A DNA stretch of 64,000 nt from Dermatophagoides farinae (GCF_024713945.1 NW_027461517.1:372001-436000), one strand, 5' to 3'. Shown: positions 39,865-50,351, numbered from the stretch's first letter. Translations and numbers: made by a program. Notes: a model not told the origin generated them from the sequence alone.

Positions 39865-42800
39865 ATGGAAGAGATAAACTTTTCAAGATATAAGTATGAA
39901 GGCTTCGAACCTTTTGAAAATGAACTCTTGGTCAAATCAGAACTTCTTATACAAGAACAAAGAAACCACATCGAAGAACTGCAGAACGAATATAAAAAGT
40001 TGCAAGAAGATTTAAAATCTGAGAACAAGAAATTTCAACAAACGATCCAAAACTTGAAAGATGAGAATATTAAGTTAAAGATTCAGCAAGAAATATTGAA
40101 TTCTGAAATTACTGTCTTGCAACAGTCAGAAATTAAAAATAAAAAAACTATTGGTCGTTTCAACCAGAAAATCAAGGTTTTGACCGAAACTAACAGAGAG
40201 TTAGAACATCAAAAAGACATTTTAAAAAACGAAATTAATCAACTGAACGATACTTTAAATAATATAAATGTCAATAAGGAAAATCCTGAAATAAACGAAA
40301 CTTATCAACTTATCAACGAATACAAAGACGACATATACAAATTACGATTTCTAAAGCAAGAAATACAAAATTATGAAAATTTACTTGAATCATACAAAGA
40401 TAAATGCACAACCAATCAAATTCAATTCGAATGCTTTTCAGACATTGAAACAGAGCTTTTACAAAGCAGGTCTATAATTAAGTATCAGAAAAGTCAGCTA
40501 GAATCTTTTCAAAAAATTATAGCTCATTTGGAACAAGAAAAGCACATTATTCCTCCAACGATATTGATTGACAAGCTAGAGCTAAATTCAACTTCTAGTT
40601 TAAACAATAATCTTTACAACAGGAAAAATTTTTCTTACCAAAATGCGATTGGTAAGCAAAAGAAACAAAACTACCTTTCCAACGAACTGGATGACAAAAC
40701 TGCTATCATGAATTACCAATCTAACAAAAACGCCGAAGCAACAAATAACGAAAACAATAACGCCCGGCAACAATATGAATTATTACTTAAATCACACGAA
40801 ATGGACAGAGAAAACTTTAGCATTAAATTTCAAATGAATTTCAAACAAACTCAGTATATTTTAAACAATGAACTAAAGCAAATGATAGATAAAAAATTGG
40901 AAATTATAAATAATCAACTGTTTAACATGAAAAACATTAACGAGGCAAACATTCGAAACGCTATTGTTCGCGTTAAATATTTATTCATAGACGTTGAATC
41001 ATTTATCAACCAACTGGCATCATTTGCTGACTATATTTTTTTTATCAAGAACAAACGCGATATGAATACAGATAATGTAAAAAAAGGTGGTATTAAAGTG
41101 ATCAAAGTTATTTCTGAGTACATTCGAATTCTTTCCGCCGAAGATTTGTCCACTGAACTTAACTTTATAAAGGACAATTTTTTTTTTTATCCTGAACGTA
41201 ACAATTTGAGAATGTACTTTTATTCAACATTAACCTCGACAGCAGACAAAAATATTCATGTACTTGAATTTGAATCGGGATTGGAGTTTGATTTCGTGTT
41301 TTTGCAGCTAACTTTCTTTGGTTTCATTACTCAGATCTATGGATTCAATGACTTTGAAGAAGTGAATTGTAACATTATCTTGCACGATCCCTCAATGAAA
41401 AAAATTAAAATGAATATTTACTTATTCATGAAACATGAATTTAAAGAACTGTCAATTTGTATTCCAGGTCAAATTACTTGCAAGTTCATATATCTCAGCA
41501 AGCTAACTTCACAAGTGATAGTTAATGAGAATGATAAGCTTATTTCGTTCATAGTTTCGGACGAAACAGCTTTTGAGCTTGTTTCAGTTTTCCGAATTTT
41601 GAACATCCAAAACACGTTGTGCAGTGCTAACACGATAGCACTTTCTTTTGAAAAGGCAGGTATTTTTTATAAATTTATTTCAGCTTTATACTATGCGGAA
41701 TGGCGCATACTAAACCAAAACAGCGTGGAATATGAAAGCCAAAAGTTATTAAATAATGTTTCTTATGGACAAAAAGCCTTTATGAAGCATCTCCCGCATT
41801 ATCCAATAAGGAGTGATTTTCTTAATCTTTCTAACAAAACAGTTTTACAAGAGAATAGGATAAAACATAACATTGATGATATAAACAAACCAATTACGAC
41901 AATTAATTTTTTACACGGTGACCACAGTGACACAAAAAAACCTGAGGATGCCAACGCATTAATAATTGAAAAAAAAGCAAGTGCTGATCTAAGTTCCCCT
42001 AGCAATATATCGGGGGAACAAGCGATGCCAATCAAAAACGTTCTAGAATCTAGCACTTCCGGCGAAAAGATCAATGCAACATTTAAGAAAGATATGTCAA
42101 ATTTGTTCGAAGAATCATATTCTTACATTTACAATGATGAGAGTATTATTTTGTTCGAATCCGCTAAGAAGTTGTTTCTCAAAACATATATATTTTCTTC
42201 GTTTGACTACTATAATACGTTTGCTTCAACAGGAGCCATTTCTTTGTGTAAAATTATTAGCAGTAATGAACTGCTCGAGTATGTTTTTATTAAGCTCGGA
42301 GAATCAGCAAAAACTTTGATTAAAAATTTTACAAATATAAATCTAACACACATAGCCAAAGCTAACTACCAATCGGCGACAAAATACGTAGCAAAATACC
42401 ACACTGAGTTTTCTGTAATAAAAGAAGACACCGAAACGGTGTTTGCTGCTAACAATAGTGTTGCCAACATAACCGATAAAGCTTTGACCCTGTTTGAAAA
42501 CGATAAAAGTTCGGACAAAAATAAAAGACCTGTTACGATTGACTTTGAATCGAACAAAGACAAGGATTTATTGATAAAAATGCTTTCCATAGCAGGTATA
42601 AAAATTCTAGAAGAGATAACGCCCCCTGAATTTATACCTATAGAAGAATTACGGCTAGTTAAATTCAACGATCTCACTTTTGAAGTGACCGGCGTAAATG
42701 GGTCTCAGGCAGATACAACGCCTTCGCTTAACTTTTCGAGTCATAAAGACGAAAATATTTCACAAGGAAAGATAAACAACCATTCATCCACATTGTACTT

Positions 42801-43095
42801 TTCCAGCGAATCAGATAAATACAATTCGATGCGCAAAGAAATTTCCACTGAATTTTCAGGAAGACAAAAAATTTCGGACAATATAAACATTCAAACGGTA
42901 GAAAAGAGCATTGACAAAAATTTAAAGTTTAATGACGTACCATTAACAGGTACGAACAATTCGAACGTTGACAAGTTTATGCAAAGTCCACCTCTCAGGA
43001 CCAAAACAAGTAGCAAGCTTAATCTCAACTTTTTGCCCAAAAAACCAACATTTGTGGATGCAGGAATGATCAAAAAACTAAGTCCATCAAACTAA
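39865..43095 (+). CDS. Large coiled-coil protein, function unknown
   Basis: A 1076-residue protein. Residues about 25-240 form a long coiled coil ('LLIQEQRNHIEELQNEYKKL', 'ENIKLKIQQEILNSEITVLQ', 'RELEHQKDILKNEINQLND'). A Lys/Asn linker and a second helical part follow at about 300-360. A more globular region with 'FDFVFLQLTFFGFITQIYGF' lies at about 470-500, and 'FEKAGIFYKFISALYYAEWR' near 600. The final 250 residues are Ser/Asn/Lys-rich and disordered. No transmembrane segment or known signature is evident. Coiled-coil proteins of this size often tether vesicles or build cytoskeletal or centrosomal structures; which of these applies cannot be told. Intronless; start ATG 39865. Confidence 0.82.
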   Translation: MEEINFSRYKYEGFEPFENELLVKSELLIQEQRNHIEELQNEYKKLQEDLKSENKKFQQTIQNLKDENIKLKIQQEILNSEITVLQQSEIKNKKTIGRFNQKIKVLTETNRELEHQKDILKNEINQLNDTLNNINVNKENPEINETYQLINEYKDDIYKLRFLKQEIQNYENLLESYKDKCTTNQIQFECFSDIETELLQSRSIIKYQKSQLESFQKIIAHLEQEKHIIPPTILIDKLELNSTSSLNNNLYNRKNFSYQNAIGKQKKQNYLSNELDDKTAIMNYQSNKNAEATNNENNNARQQYELLLKSHEMDRENFSIKFQMNFKQTQYILNNELKQMIDKKLEIINNQLFNMKNINEANIRNAIVRVKYLFIDVESFINQLASFADYIFFIKNKRDMNTDNVKKGGIKVIKVISEYIRILSAEDLSTELNFIKDNFFFYPERNNLRMYFYSTLTSTADKNIHVLEFESGLEFDFVFLQLTFFGFITQIYGFNDFEEVNCNIILHDPSMKKIKMNIYLFMKHEFKELSICIPGQITCKFIYLSKLTSQVIVNENDKLISFIVSDETAFELVSVFRILNIQNTLCSANTIALSFEKAGIFYKFISALYYAEWRILNQNSVEYESQKLLNNVSYGQKAFMKHLPHYPIRSDFLNLSNKTVLQENRIKHNIDDINKPITTINFLHGDHSDTKKPEDANALIIEKKASADLSSPSNISGEQAMPIKNVLESSTSGEKINATFKKDMSNLFEESYSYIYNDESIILFESAKKLFLKTYIFSSFDYYNTFASTGAISLCKIISSNELLEYVFIKLGESAKTLIKNFTNINLTHIAKANYQSATKYVAKYHTEFSVIKEDTETVFAANNSVANITDKALTLFENDKSSDKNKRPVTIDFESNKDKDLLIKMLSIAGIKILEEITPPEFIPIEELRLVKFNDLTFEVTGVNGSQADTTPSLNFSSHKDENISQGKINNHSSTLYFSSESDKYNSMRKEISTEFSGRQKISDNINIQTVEKSIDKNLKFNDVPLTGTNNSNVDKFMQSPPLRTKTSSKLNLNFLPKKPTFVDAGMIKKLSPSN

Positions 43096-43183
43096 AATTA
43101 TACTCTTATTTAAACATTTTAAAATCGGGGCCAATGAAGTGTATTCAAGCTTACTCTGCGATTTTTACTTTAATACTAGCCGT

Positions 43184-44110
43184 TTATTGGTTATTTGTCG
43201 CAGTTTTAGCTGCCTTAAGTTTTCTAACTGGGATGTGAAGTGTCATAGCTTTATATAGGCTTTTATTATCGAACCGAACCGACGCTATAATTTTGTAAAC
43301 GACATCAATGTTTAAGATTGGGTTTGATACATTTTTAAGCTGTTGGAGAGGAAGTTTTCTGGTTTCTACATTTATAATGTTAGCTTTATTCAACGTGGCA
43401 TTTTTTCTTACTTGAGTGTCAACCAGCCCGCCTAAGACAACAACAAGCTTTTGCGACTTTATTTCACTATCGGTCAGACATTTCTTTGCGTCCGGAGAAA
43501 GATAAATCACTTTATCAATTTGCAGTTTAAGTATGGTAGTTTTTAACGTCTCATCAGTGATGACAAAATTATGTTTGGCAAATCCCATTTGTTGAAAAAT
43601 AGTGTATAGATTCGATGGCATAGGAACTGATGCCAAGATTAGTGACGTTTTATGGTTTATGTTTTTGATTATTTCATTTGAAATCAACTGAATTTGTTTT
43701 GCGAGAGATTGCTGATCTTGTTTGGGGGAAGACAAACTAAACGAGTTATCAATAATGCAAACGAACTCATGCTTTTTTCTGACTTCAATCAACCGTTTAC
43801 GCAGATTTTTACACTCGATGTTATGAGCGGCGATCATTAGCTGATCATGTTCAAATTTTTTTTCGGGGCTCAATAGTTGCTTAAAAGATTCCAGTACTTG
43901 CCTGTCTGACATTTTTTTAGTCGTTTTCGCATTTTTTTTTGCGCTTTTCTTTTTTAGGCGTCGAGCCTCTTTTTTAACTGCTTTTTTCTGAGCTTTAGTA
44001 AGCCGAGCTGTAGCTCTCTGCCTAAATAAAGTTACGACCCAAACTGAGAATTTCCTCAGCGAAATAAAGATATAAATGACAAAATTGTAAAAAAAATCTC
44101 CAGTAAACAT
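43184..44110 (-). CDS. TRM10: tRNA (guanine-9-N1) methyltransferase TRM10
   Basis: A 308-residue SPOUT-class enzyme that methylates N1 of purine 9 in tRNA using S-adenosylmethionine. Family features: the Lys/Arg-rich N-terminal region ('KKAVKKEARRLKKKSAKKNA'), 'FVCIIDNSFSL' at the start of the fold, 'KVIYLSPDAKK', 'LVVVLGGLVDTQVRKNATLN' (the knot loop, 'yviGGlvD.n..k....A') and the last strand-helix 'LNIDVVYKIIASV'. The Asp of GGLVD is kept. Unusually, the first 30 residues are hydrophobic ('FFYNFVIYIFISLRKFSVWV'), as if for membrane insertion or mitochondrial import. It is convergent with the coiled-coil gene (88-base gap). Confidence 0.88.
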   Translation of the reverse strand: MFTGDFFYNFVIYIFISLRKFSVWVVTLFRQRATARLTKAQKKAVKKEARRLKKKSAKKNAKTTKKMSDRQVLESFKQLLSPEKKFEHDQLMIAAHNIECKNLRKRLIEVRKKHEFVCIIDNSFSLSSPKQDQQSLAKQIQLISNEIIKNINHKTSLILASVPMPSNLYTIFQQMGFAKHNFVITDETLKTTILKLQIDKVIYLSPDAKKCLTDSEIKSQKLVVVLGGLVDTQVRKNATLNKANIINVETRKLPLQQLKNVSNPILNIDVVYKIIASVRFDNKSLYKAMTLHIPVRKLKAAKTATNNQ

Positions 44111-44271
44111 TGGCTTACAATCAATATTTCTATAATTTAAAAACTCGTTAATTATACACGCAACTGCTTCACAGCTTTATTGCTACTTTTTCCAAAATAT
44201 GTAAATTAATTAAAAATTTTTGTTTTTTTATTCCCAAATAAAATTATAATTAAAACTAAGACAAACGGAAT

Positions 44272-44766
44272 ATGAGCACTTTATACAAGTAAGTACCACA
44301 GCACCAACCATTTTTCAGAACTACTTTAAAGAACATCTACGACGAGTTTGAAAAGCGTCAGTCTTTAGTTTCATCTCAGTACTCGAACTTTTCGAAAAAT
44401 CTTCCTTCGTATTTCATCCGCTGTATCTGTTATGTTTTTGTCTTGAAATATATTTTCCTTGGCGTCACTAACGCAGCGTTCGAATCGACCCCAGACAATT
44501 TTAAGCCCGTATCTAGTTTGATTCAGACTGGTACCTCCACCGGAGCTACGATCATAAACAAACTGCAAGACATCTTCCTCAAGTTCGCAAAAACTCTCGG
44601 CCATGAAGACCAGGCAAAATGTCAAATTAACTCTTACCAAAACTTAGAGAAAATCACCGAAAACATAACAAAACGCGGAATTTCTACCATATCCAGCTAT
44701 TACAACCGCACTACCTCCACAGCACAAAAAAAATCTGAGCCAGAATCCGAAGTCTCCGTCTACTAA
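44272..44766 (+). CDS. Unknown 154-residue protein with codon use of a highly expressed gene, two exons
   Basis: Exon 1 is 44272-44288 (17 nt), the intron is 44289-44318 (30 nt, GTAAGT...TTTCAG) and exon 2 is 44319-44766. The protein has one hydrophobic stretch near residues 40-56 ('IRCICYVFVLKYIFLGV') that could be a membrane segment. It is flanked by a short polar N-terminus ('MSTLYKTTLKNIYDEFEKRQ') and a Ser/Thr-rich C-terminus with 'TSTGATIINKLQDIFLKFAK'. Codons end in C far more often than in most neighbours, like the ribosomal protein genes here, which suggests strong expression. No family is recognised; a mitochondrial inner-membrane or cortical protein would be possible. Confidence 0.75.
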
Positions 44767-45155
44767 TTCAATCCGCTTTACCCCTTGCACAAATTCAATT
44801 CGTTTCCTTTAATTCAACTCTTCCATCTGCATAGTGTAAAAATTTACAACTGTTCTGACACATAAACGAATTATTTAATGTCTACTGTAAAATTTGTATA
44901 TCATAATCGTATATAGTAATAAATAATTAATTTACATAAAAAGATATTGGATTTGAAAGGATTAATAATATTAATCTAGCGATAAACCTTTCTTTGTAAA
45001 ATTCAACATAAACGACGGAATTTTCTGAATTGCGGCAAAACAAATTTAACAGGCAAATAATTTTTTCAACGTGAGAATTGTTATTCGCACAGATTTAATG
45101 TAAGAATTTAAAACATTATCAATTATTAAAACTTCAATGAAGTATTGAAAACAAC
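44767..45155. other. Non-coding region upstream of BMT5-like gene
   Basis: These 389 AT-rich bases hold the 3' UTR of the gene at 44272-44766 and the promoter of the next gene on the same strand. The first 60 bases are pyrimidine-rich. No gene, repeat or RNA was recognised. Confidence 0.4.
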
Positions 45156-46501
45156 ATGGTAAGTAGTTGCAAGACTCGACACGGCTGTTTTAGAAACTTC
45201 TGTTAATAGGCGATGAAAATTTCACTTTTTCCAAAGCGTTTTTAGAAAAAATAGACTTTTGGAAAGAAAAACTCAACGTAAAAGACGAGCTTGCAGTCGA
45301 AATCGCATGTGGCTTGCCTTACCTCAAGTTAACTGAAGAACAAAAAGAAACGTCGAACACACTGCAAAACCACGGTTTAACTGTGCACTACGGATTTAAC
45401 CCGGCGTTAGCACGGCATTTTTTTGAATCTAAGTCCACTTTTAACGATTCGTCAATGGGTCCACCTTATGACATCATCTTTTTCGTTTTGCCGGGCGTCG
45501 CCTACACAGGATGTCCGGAGTTTATTAAGACAACAGATGAATTGTTCCAGCTCCGCATCCACTTGTTTTGGTTTTCGGTAATAAAATCCAGTCTTTCGAT
45601 ATTAAATCCGTCTTCTTACATATATTTTTTGTGGACCAATCAAGAGCGAGTCGCAGCGAAGAAAACAGTAATAAAACCACCAATCGACAAATCAGGTTCA
45701 GACAACGAAAACGAACTCGAGCAGATTCCCATAGTTCAAGTTGCAAAGCTCGCTCCTTTTTGCAAGATTACACGTGGAGAGAAGAAAGATATAGACCTGA
45801 GCATAAACGACTCAGACATTTTCGAAGAATGGAAACCCATGATATTTGGTAAAACATATGATAAAATACCCAATTTTTTAAACGAATTGACTTTGTATGT
45901 TTTCTCTAATAAGCCCTTTAAAGCTAAACAAGCTAATTTTGAATATTGTAATTTTTTAAAAATCCCGGCTTGTATATCTCAATGGGATTTTACTTTTTTA
46001 CCACACGTAAATGATCTTTTCCATTTTCATCTCCACAGTAACAACCAGGAAACAATCGAAATTGCAAGACTCTCTGTTAAGTACGATCCACGCTTCAACA
46101 AGTGGAACAATAAAGTGCCAAAAGAAATGATTCCTCCAGCGTATCCGTATCGCGGACCTCCAGACATTACTCACCCACCAAGCAACTACATGCTAGGAGG
46201 CATGAACATCATGCGTCCTCAGTACGCTCCAAAACCTCGAAGCTTCAAGGCATACAACCAGTTTTCGAACCCATACGTCAGTCCAGACGTAAACCCTCCT
46301 TACAGTGATAGCTACAAAAACGATCGTCACCCTGCTCGTGCCATGCCGCGAAATATGATGCGAATGGAGTCTCCATACGTTATAGATGAACAAATGCCGA
46401 ACTATTACGATGCACCCAACGCTTATATTGCGGACCGAAATCCAATGCAGCCCCCTCCACCTCCGCTACCGGACACGAATTCTAGTTATTATTCTAAGTA
46501 A
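45156..46501 (+). CDS. DUF2431/BMT5-like 25S rRNA (uridine-N3) methyltransferase, two exons
   Basis: Exon 1 is the ATG alone (45156-45158). The 35-nt intron at 45159-45193 (GTAAGT...TTTTAG) follows, and exon 2 is 45194-46501, giving 436 residues. Splicing yields 'MKLLLIGDENFTFSKAFLEK', the hallmark Rossmann start of DUF2431 ('ILLVGEGDFSFS.AL'). 'HGLTVHYGFNPALARHFF' and 'YDIIFFVLPGVAYTG' follow, corresponding to 'v..gvDat.L' and 'fDrIifnFPh.G'. Yeast Bmt5 methylates U2634 of 25S rRNA. The final 120 residues are Pro/Tyr/Met-rich and disordered ('QPPPPPLPDTNSSYYS'), an addition to the family. Without the intron there is no ATG in a sensible place, which supports the model. Confidence 0.83.
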
Positions 46502-46925
46502 ATTAATGCTAACGCTTAAAATATTTTAGCAAACTGCTTTGGTACGGCTTATTAAATGAATAGCACAATTATCATTGAAGTATGACGACAAATCAATAAC
46601 TATATGAACTAGGTATAGCTTGATCAATATGTAAATGACATTTTTTAATACACGTAAACAAAGTATAAATATATAATATGTAATATTAACAGCGAGCTTC
46701 AGCGTTTATAATAGCTTAGATAACCGTAATGTTGATTTAATTTATTCACAAATAAAAATTAAACCAAAAATAAGGTTAATTAGTATACCGCTCGTAAAGG
46801 TGAAGATTAACTAAATCGAATTATTAAAAAGTAATTTACGTTCTAAAGCAGGCGCGATATACTTTTTAAAGCATAAAATTAGATTTAAACAACTTTAAAT
46901 ATTATCAACGATTTAAAAATAACAC
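46502..46925. other. Non-coding region, nothing specific seen
   Basis: These 424 AT-rich bases separate two genes on the same strand. No coding frame, repeat or RNA gene was recognised. Confidence 0.4.
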
Positions 46926-48233
46926 ATGTCTGAATATGGCTTTAGTGAGGAGGATATAAAGATACTTGAGGACTGCGAAGTGCTTAAGCTATCTAACTCA
47001 GACATTCAAAAAAGATTGACAATGGTTAAGCAAGAAATAGTTTATCTGTCACAGGTATGTCTATGTACATTAATTCATTATTAGGAACTTACCCATTTAA
47101 ACCAACAGCTAGCCGTAGACGAAAACACCATGAAGGACAATGAAGAAAGAATAAACATGAACACTCAATTGCCTCACTTGATTTCAAGAGTAGCAGAAAT
47201 CATTGACATGCCTGACGATAACGCCAACGATGCAGGTATTGTAAACAATTTAGCTCGATCTAACAATAAATCTGTCATAGTTAAAACTTCCCTCCGCCAA
47301 ACCGTGTATTTGCCTGCAGTAGGAATAATATCTTCGGATGACTTACAACTGAGTGATCGTGTTGGTATCAATAAGGATACTTATTTAATTTTAACGAAGC
47401 TTCCCCCGGAATACGATTCGCGGGCAAAAGTCATGGAACTAGACGAGAAGCCCACCGAAACTTATTCCGATATTGGAGGCTTGGAAAAGCAGATCCAGGA
47501 GTTGATAGAAGCAATAGTCTTGCCCATGACACATGCAGAAAAATTTGACAAGCTCGGCATCAAAGCTCCTAACGGCGTCCTGATGTATGGGCCACCAGGA
47601 ACTGGAAAGACTTTACTCGCAAGGGCTTGCGCAGCGCAAAGCAACGCTACATTTTTAAAGCTTGCAGGACCTGAACTCGTCCAAATGTATATTGGCGACG
47701 GAGCTAAAATTGTCAGAGACGCGTTTAAACTGGCTCGAGCAAAAGCACCAAGTATAATTTTTATAGACGAAATAGATGCAGTCGGAGTAAAAAGACATGA
47801 CGGTGATTCTTTCGGGGACAGAGAAGTTCAACGTACTATGCTTGAACTTTTAAATCAACTGGACGGTTTCTCTAATCATGACGGTGTGAAAGTTATAGCT
47901 GCTACGAACAGACCAGATATTTTAGATCCTGCGCTGATGCGTAGTGGACGTTTAGACCGAAAAATCGAGTTTAGTTTACCAGATGAAACCGCTCGCGTCA
48001 GAATTTTCGAAATTCATTCACGAAAAATGTCGATCAATAAAGAAGCTATTTCATTTGTCGAACTTTCTCGAATCACTGAAGGTTTTAACGCGGCGCAGAT
48101 TCGAGCTTGTTGCGTGGAAGCCGGTATGGCAGCACTCAGACTTAACTCAACAACAATTGTACACGAACATTTTTTAGAAGCAATAAACGTTGTTAAGTCC
48201 AAGAAAAAGTGTGATCAGAACTATTTTGCTTAG
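46926..48233 (+). CDS. RPT5: 26S proteasome regulatory ATPase RPT5 (PSMC3), two exons
   Basis: Exon 1 is 46926-47054; the preferred intron is 47055-47084 (30 nt, GTATGT...ATTAG); exon 2 is 47085-48233, giving 425 residues. A second in-frame acceptor at 47108 would shorten the protein by 8 residues. RPT5 is one of six AAA+ subunits that unfold substrates. Coiled coil at about 25-75, OB domain with '[20 protein letters not shown]', Walker A '[15 protein letters not shown]', Walker B '[11 protein letters not shown]', Arg finger region '[18 protein letters not shown]' and '[20 protein letters not shown]'. The C-terminus is '...NYFA', where the usual HbYX tail would be '-[FY]YA'. Confidence 0.96.
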
Positions 48234-48540
48234 CGCTATTTTATTTGTATGATACATAAAGTTTTTTTATGTAAATTAATAGACTAAAACCGCTTTTTCT
48301 CAAACTTATGATTATCAATTTAATCTTTGAAACAAAAACGCAAATGACAAAATAAAATTAATCTAACACATTATGAAAATATCTAGGTAATATTTATAAA
48401 CAAATCCTTTATTACGTGTACCAAAAGCCGGATTGAATATTGAGAAAACTCGAGCTTCAATTTATTATTTTATGAACTAAGCTAAATTTATTATTTATAT
48501 AATATGGTCAATGATCGGACTGTGGCGAATATAAATAAAA
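48234..48540. other. Non-coding region upstream of the AP2 gene
   Basis: These 307 AT-rich bases separate RPT5 from the ApiAP2 gene. No coding frame or recognisable element was seen. Confidence 0.4.
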
Positions 48541-49872
48541 ATGTACAGTAAACTCACAACAGATTGGAATAATACATTAAGTCATATGAATACAGCTTCA
48601 GATCAAATAAATTGCGATAGTAAAAGTATAAATATTGCACAGCGAAAACATGAAAATATTTTAGTCAACGGAAACGAAAAAGCTCAGTCGATTAAATCAG
48701 CTTGTAGAGGTGTATATTATGATAGTATTCGTCATTTGTGGCGGGCAAATTGGCCGGAAGAAACTGTTGTTATTGATAGATTAACCCGTAAACCGATTTC
48801 AATAAAAAGAAGTACACGCACTAAAGGCTTTAGCGCGAAAAAATTCGGCTATGACGAAAGCCTTCGTTTAGCTATAAAGCATAGAAACGAAATGATTATG
48901 ACTGGCATAGTCCGACATTTTGTGTACCTAGATGAACATCTTGCAAAAATAAACAAACCTCAAAACAGCTATAACTATTCTCGAAAAGGAGTGTCTAACT
49001 TGTCTAAGAAAAATTTAAAAATGCGTTATGATAACGGGGAAAGAGTAAACGTTTACAAGTACGAGGAACCTACCAACCAATCACAGTATTATTATCAAAT
49101 GAACTACGACATGAATGTGCCATCTAGTCGAAACGCTACTTACAATTTATCGTACTCTAACCAGTTACAAAACTGTCGAAGTGAAAGCGATAATATCGCA
49201 AGCTGTGTTTTAAACTACGATTACCAGTACCGAGACACATACAAAAACAGATTCTATCCTGTTTACGACAATCCTAATTCTAAAAATTGTAATTACATAA
49301 TTAATAACAACAGTTCCGTTAACCGAAACGCCAGCTTTACAAAAACTTCACAAGTAGATCACTGTAAAGATCAAATTCAAAATTCCACCGGAATACAAGA
49401 ACTTTCGAAAAATTCAGCTAATGGAACCGTTAGTTCAACGCCAGCCACTTCTAATTCAATCAACAATACTGTAGAAAATTCTATCGAAGTTTCTAAAGAA
49501 AACAGTCCTTGTTATTCTCACAACAATTATTATGTTCCGTATTCGCATTTGTTAGCTAATACGCACGATGAATACTACACAAATAATTCAAAAACCACTG
49601 ATCCAGCCATATACAGCACTAACAATCTGCAGCCTATAACTAGTGACATGGAAGCTCCGCAAAGACGTTACTCTAACCATATTAACAACTCCAAACATAT
49701 TGAATACCGCGACATATACCAATACTGTGAAAATGACATGGGAAATGAATTTATGAATTACTGCTCTTCAATGAATTTCAACTTATCAGAGCAAAAAAAC
49801 TATGCAACATACGCACAAAACGATGAAAATATAAACTCCGCTTCGATGAAGTCGGACTTTTACACTAATTAA
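48541..49872 (+). CDS. ApiAP2-type transcription factor
   Basis: A 443-residue protein with one AP2/ERF-like DNA-binding domain at about residues 55-115. The opening 'RGVYYDSIRHLWRANW' matches the ApiAP2 pattern 'kGVyyd...w.a.w'. It continues with 'KGFSAKKFGYDESLRLAIKH' (the strand with 'FSvkkyG' and the final helix), interrupted by an insert after the second strand ('VIDRLTRKPISIKR'). ApiAP2 proteins are the main specific transcription factors of apicomplexans. The remaining 330 residues are Asn/Ser/Tyr-rich with no second domain. Intronless. It is followed on the same strand by a similarly Asn-rich KH protein. The long insert in the domain makes DNA specificity unpredictable. Confidence 0.82.
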   Translation: MYSKLTTDWNNTLSHMNTASDQINCDSKSINIAQRKHENILVNGNEKAQSIKSACRGVYYDSIRHLWRANWPEETVVIDRLTRKPISIKRSTRTKGFSAKKFGYDESLRLAIKHRNEMIMTGIVRHFVYLDEHLAKINKPQNSYNYSRKGVSNLSKKNLKMRYDNGERVNVYKYEEPTNQSQYYYQMNYDMNVPSSRNATYNLSYSNQLQNCRSESDNIASCVLNYDYQYRDTYKNRFYPVYDNPNSKNCNYIINNNSSVNRNASFTKTSQVDHCKDQIQNSTGIQELSKNSANGTVSSTPATSNSINNTVENSIEVSKENSPCYSHNNYYVPYSHLLANTHDEYYTNNSKTTDPAIYSTNNLQPITSDMEAPQRRYSNHINNSKHIEYRDIYQYCENDMGNEFMNYCSSMNFNLSEQKNYATYAQNDENINSASMKSDFYTN

Positions 49873-50351
49873 TCAAGTTTCAGCACTCATAATATAATAA
49901 TTTACTCGTTTCAAATTAAATGATTAAAATTACCCAGTCAAGCAGCGCAAATTCGAAAGAATCACATTTAAAGTTTTGAATAAATACTATTCAAACAGTT
50001 GCCAAGGAGTATCGTGCGATCTTAAGTTAATTCACATTAAAATTAATATATAACGCTAAATAAACAATAATAATTAAATAACAAAAAATATATGAAAAAT
50101 AAATTAAATATTTTACCGTCCATAAATTATATTAAGTATCTTTAACAAAACATTTTGAAAATAACAAAGTACAACTTGGCTACAGCCAAAATAATTAATT
50201 AGTATAGTTCGATTAGCATAAATAGAAGAATCATTATAAAGTCTAGGTTATATTTATTTCCTGAAGTAGAACTTTAATTAACACCAGCATTAGGTACAAT
50301 TTTATTAACACGTTAGCAGTTACTTAGCGACTAGTTCAGAAAGATTTGTCT
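49873..50351. other. Extremely AT-rich non-coding region between two regulator genes
   Basis: These 479 bases are among the most AT-rich in the window (for example around 50041-50160). They lie between the ApiAP2 and KH genes, both on the plus strand. No coding frame, tandem repeat or RNA gene was recognised. Confidence 0.4.

Noticed and set aside
45568-45852. A 94-codon alternative plus-strand frame within the DUF2431 gene
   Set aside because: It lies inside the reading frame of the methyltransferase, which has the family Rossmann motifs; the alternative frame is charged low-complexity sequence.
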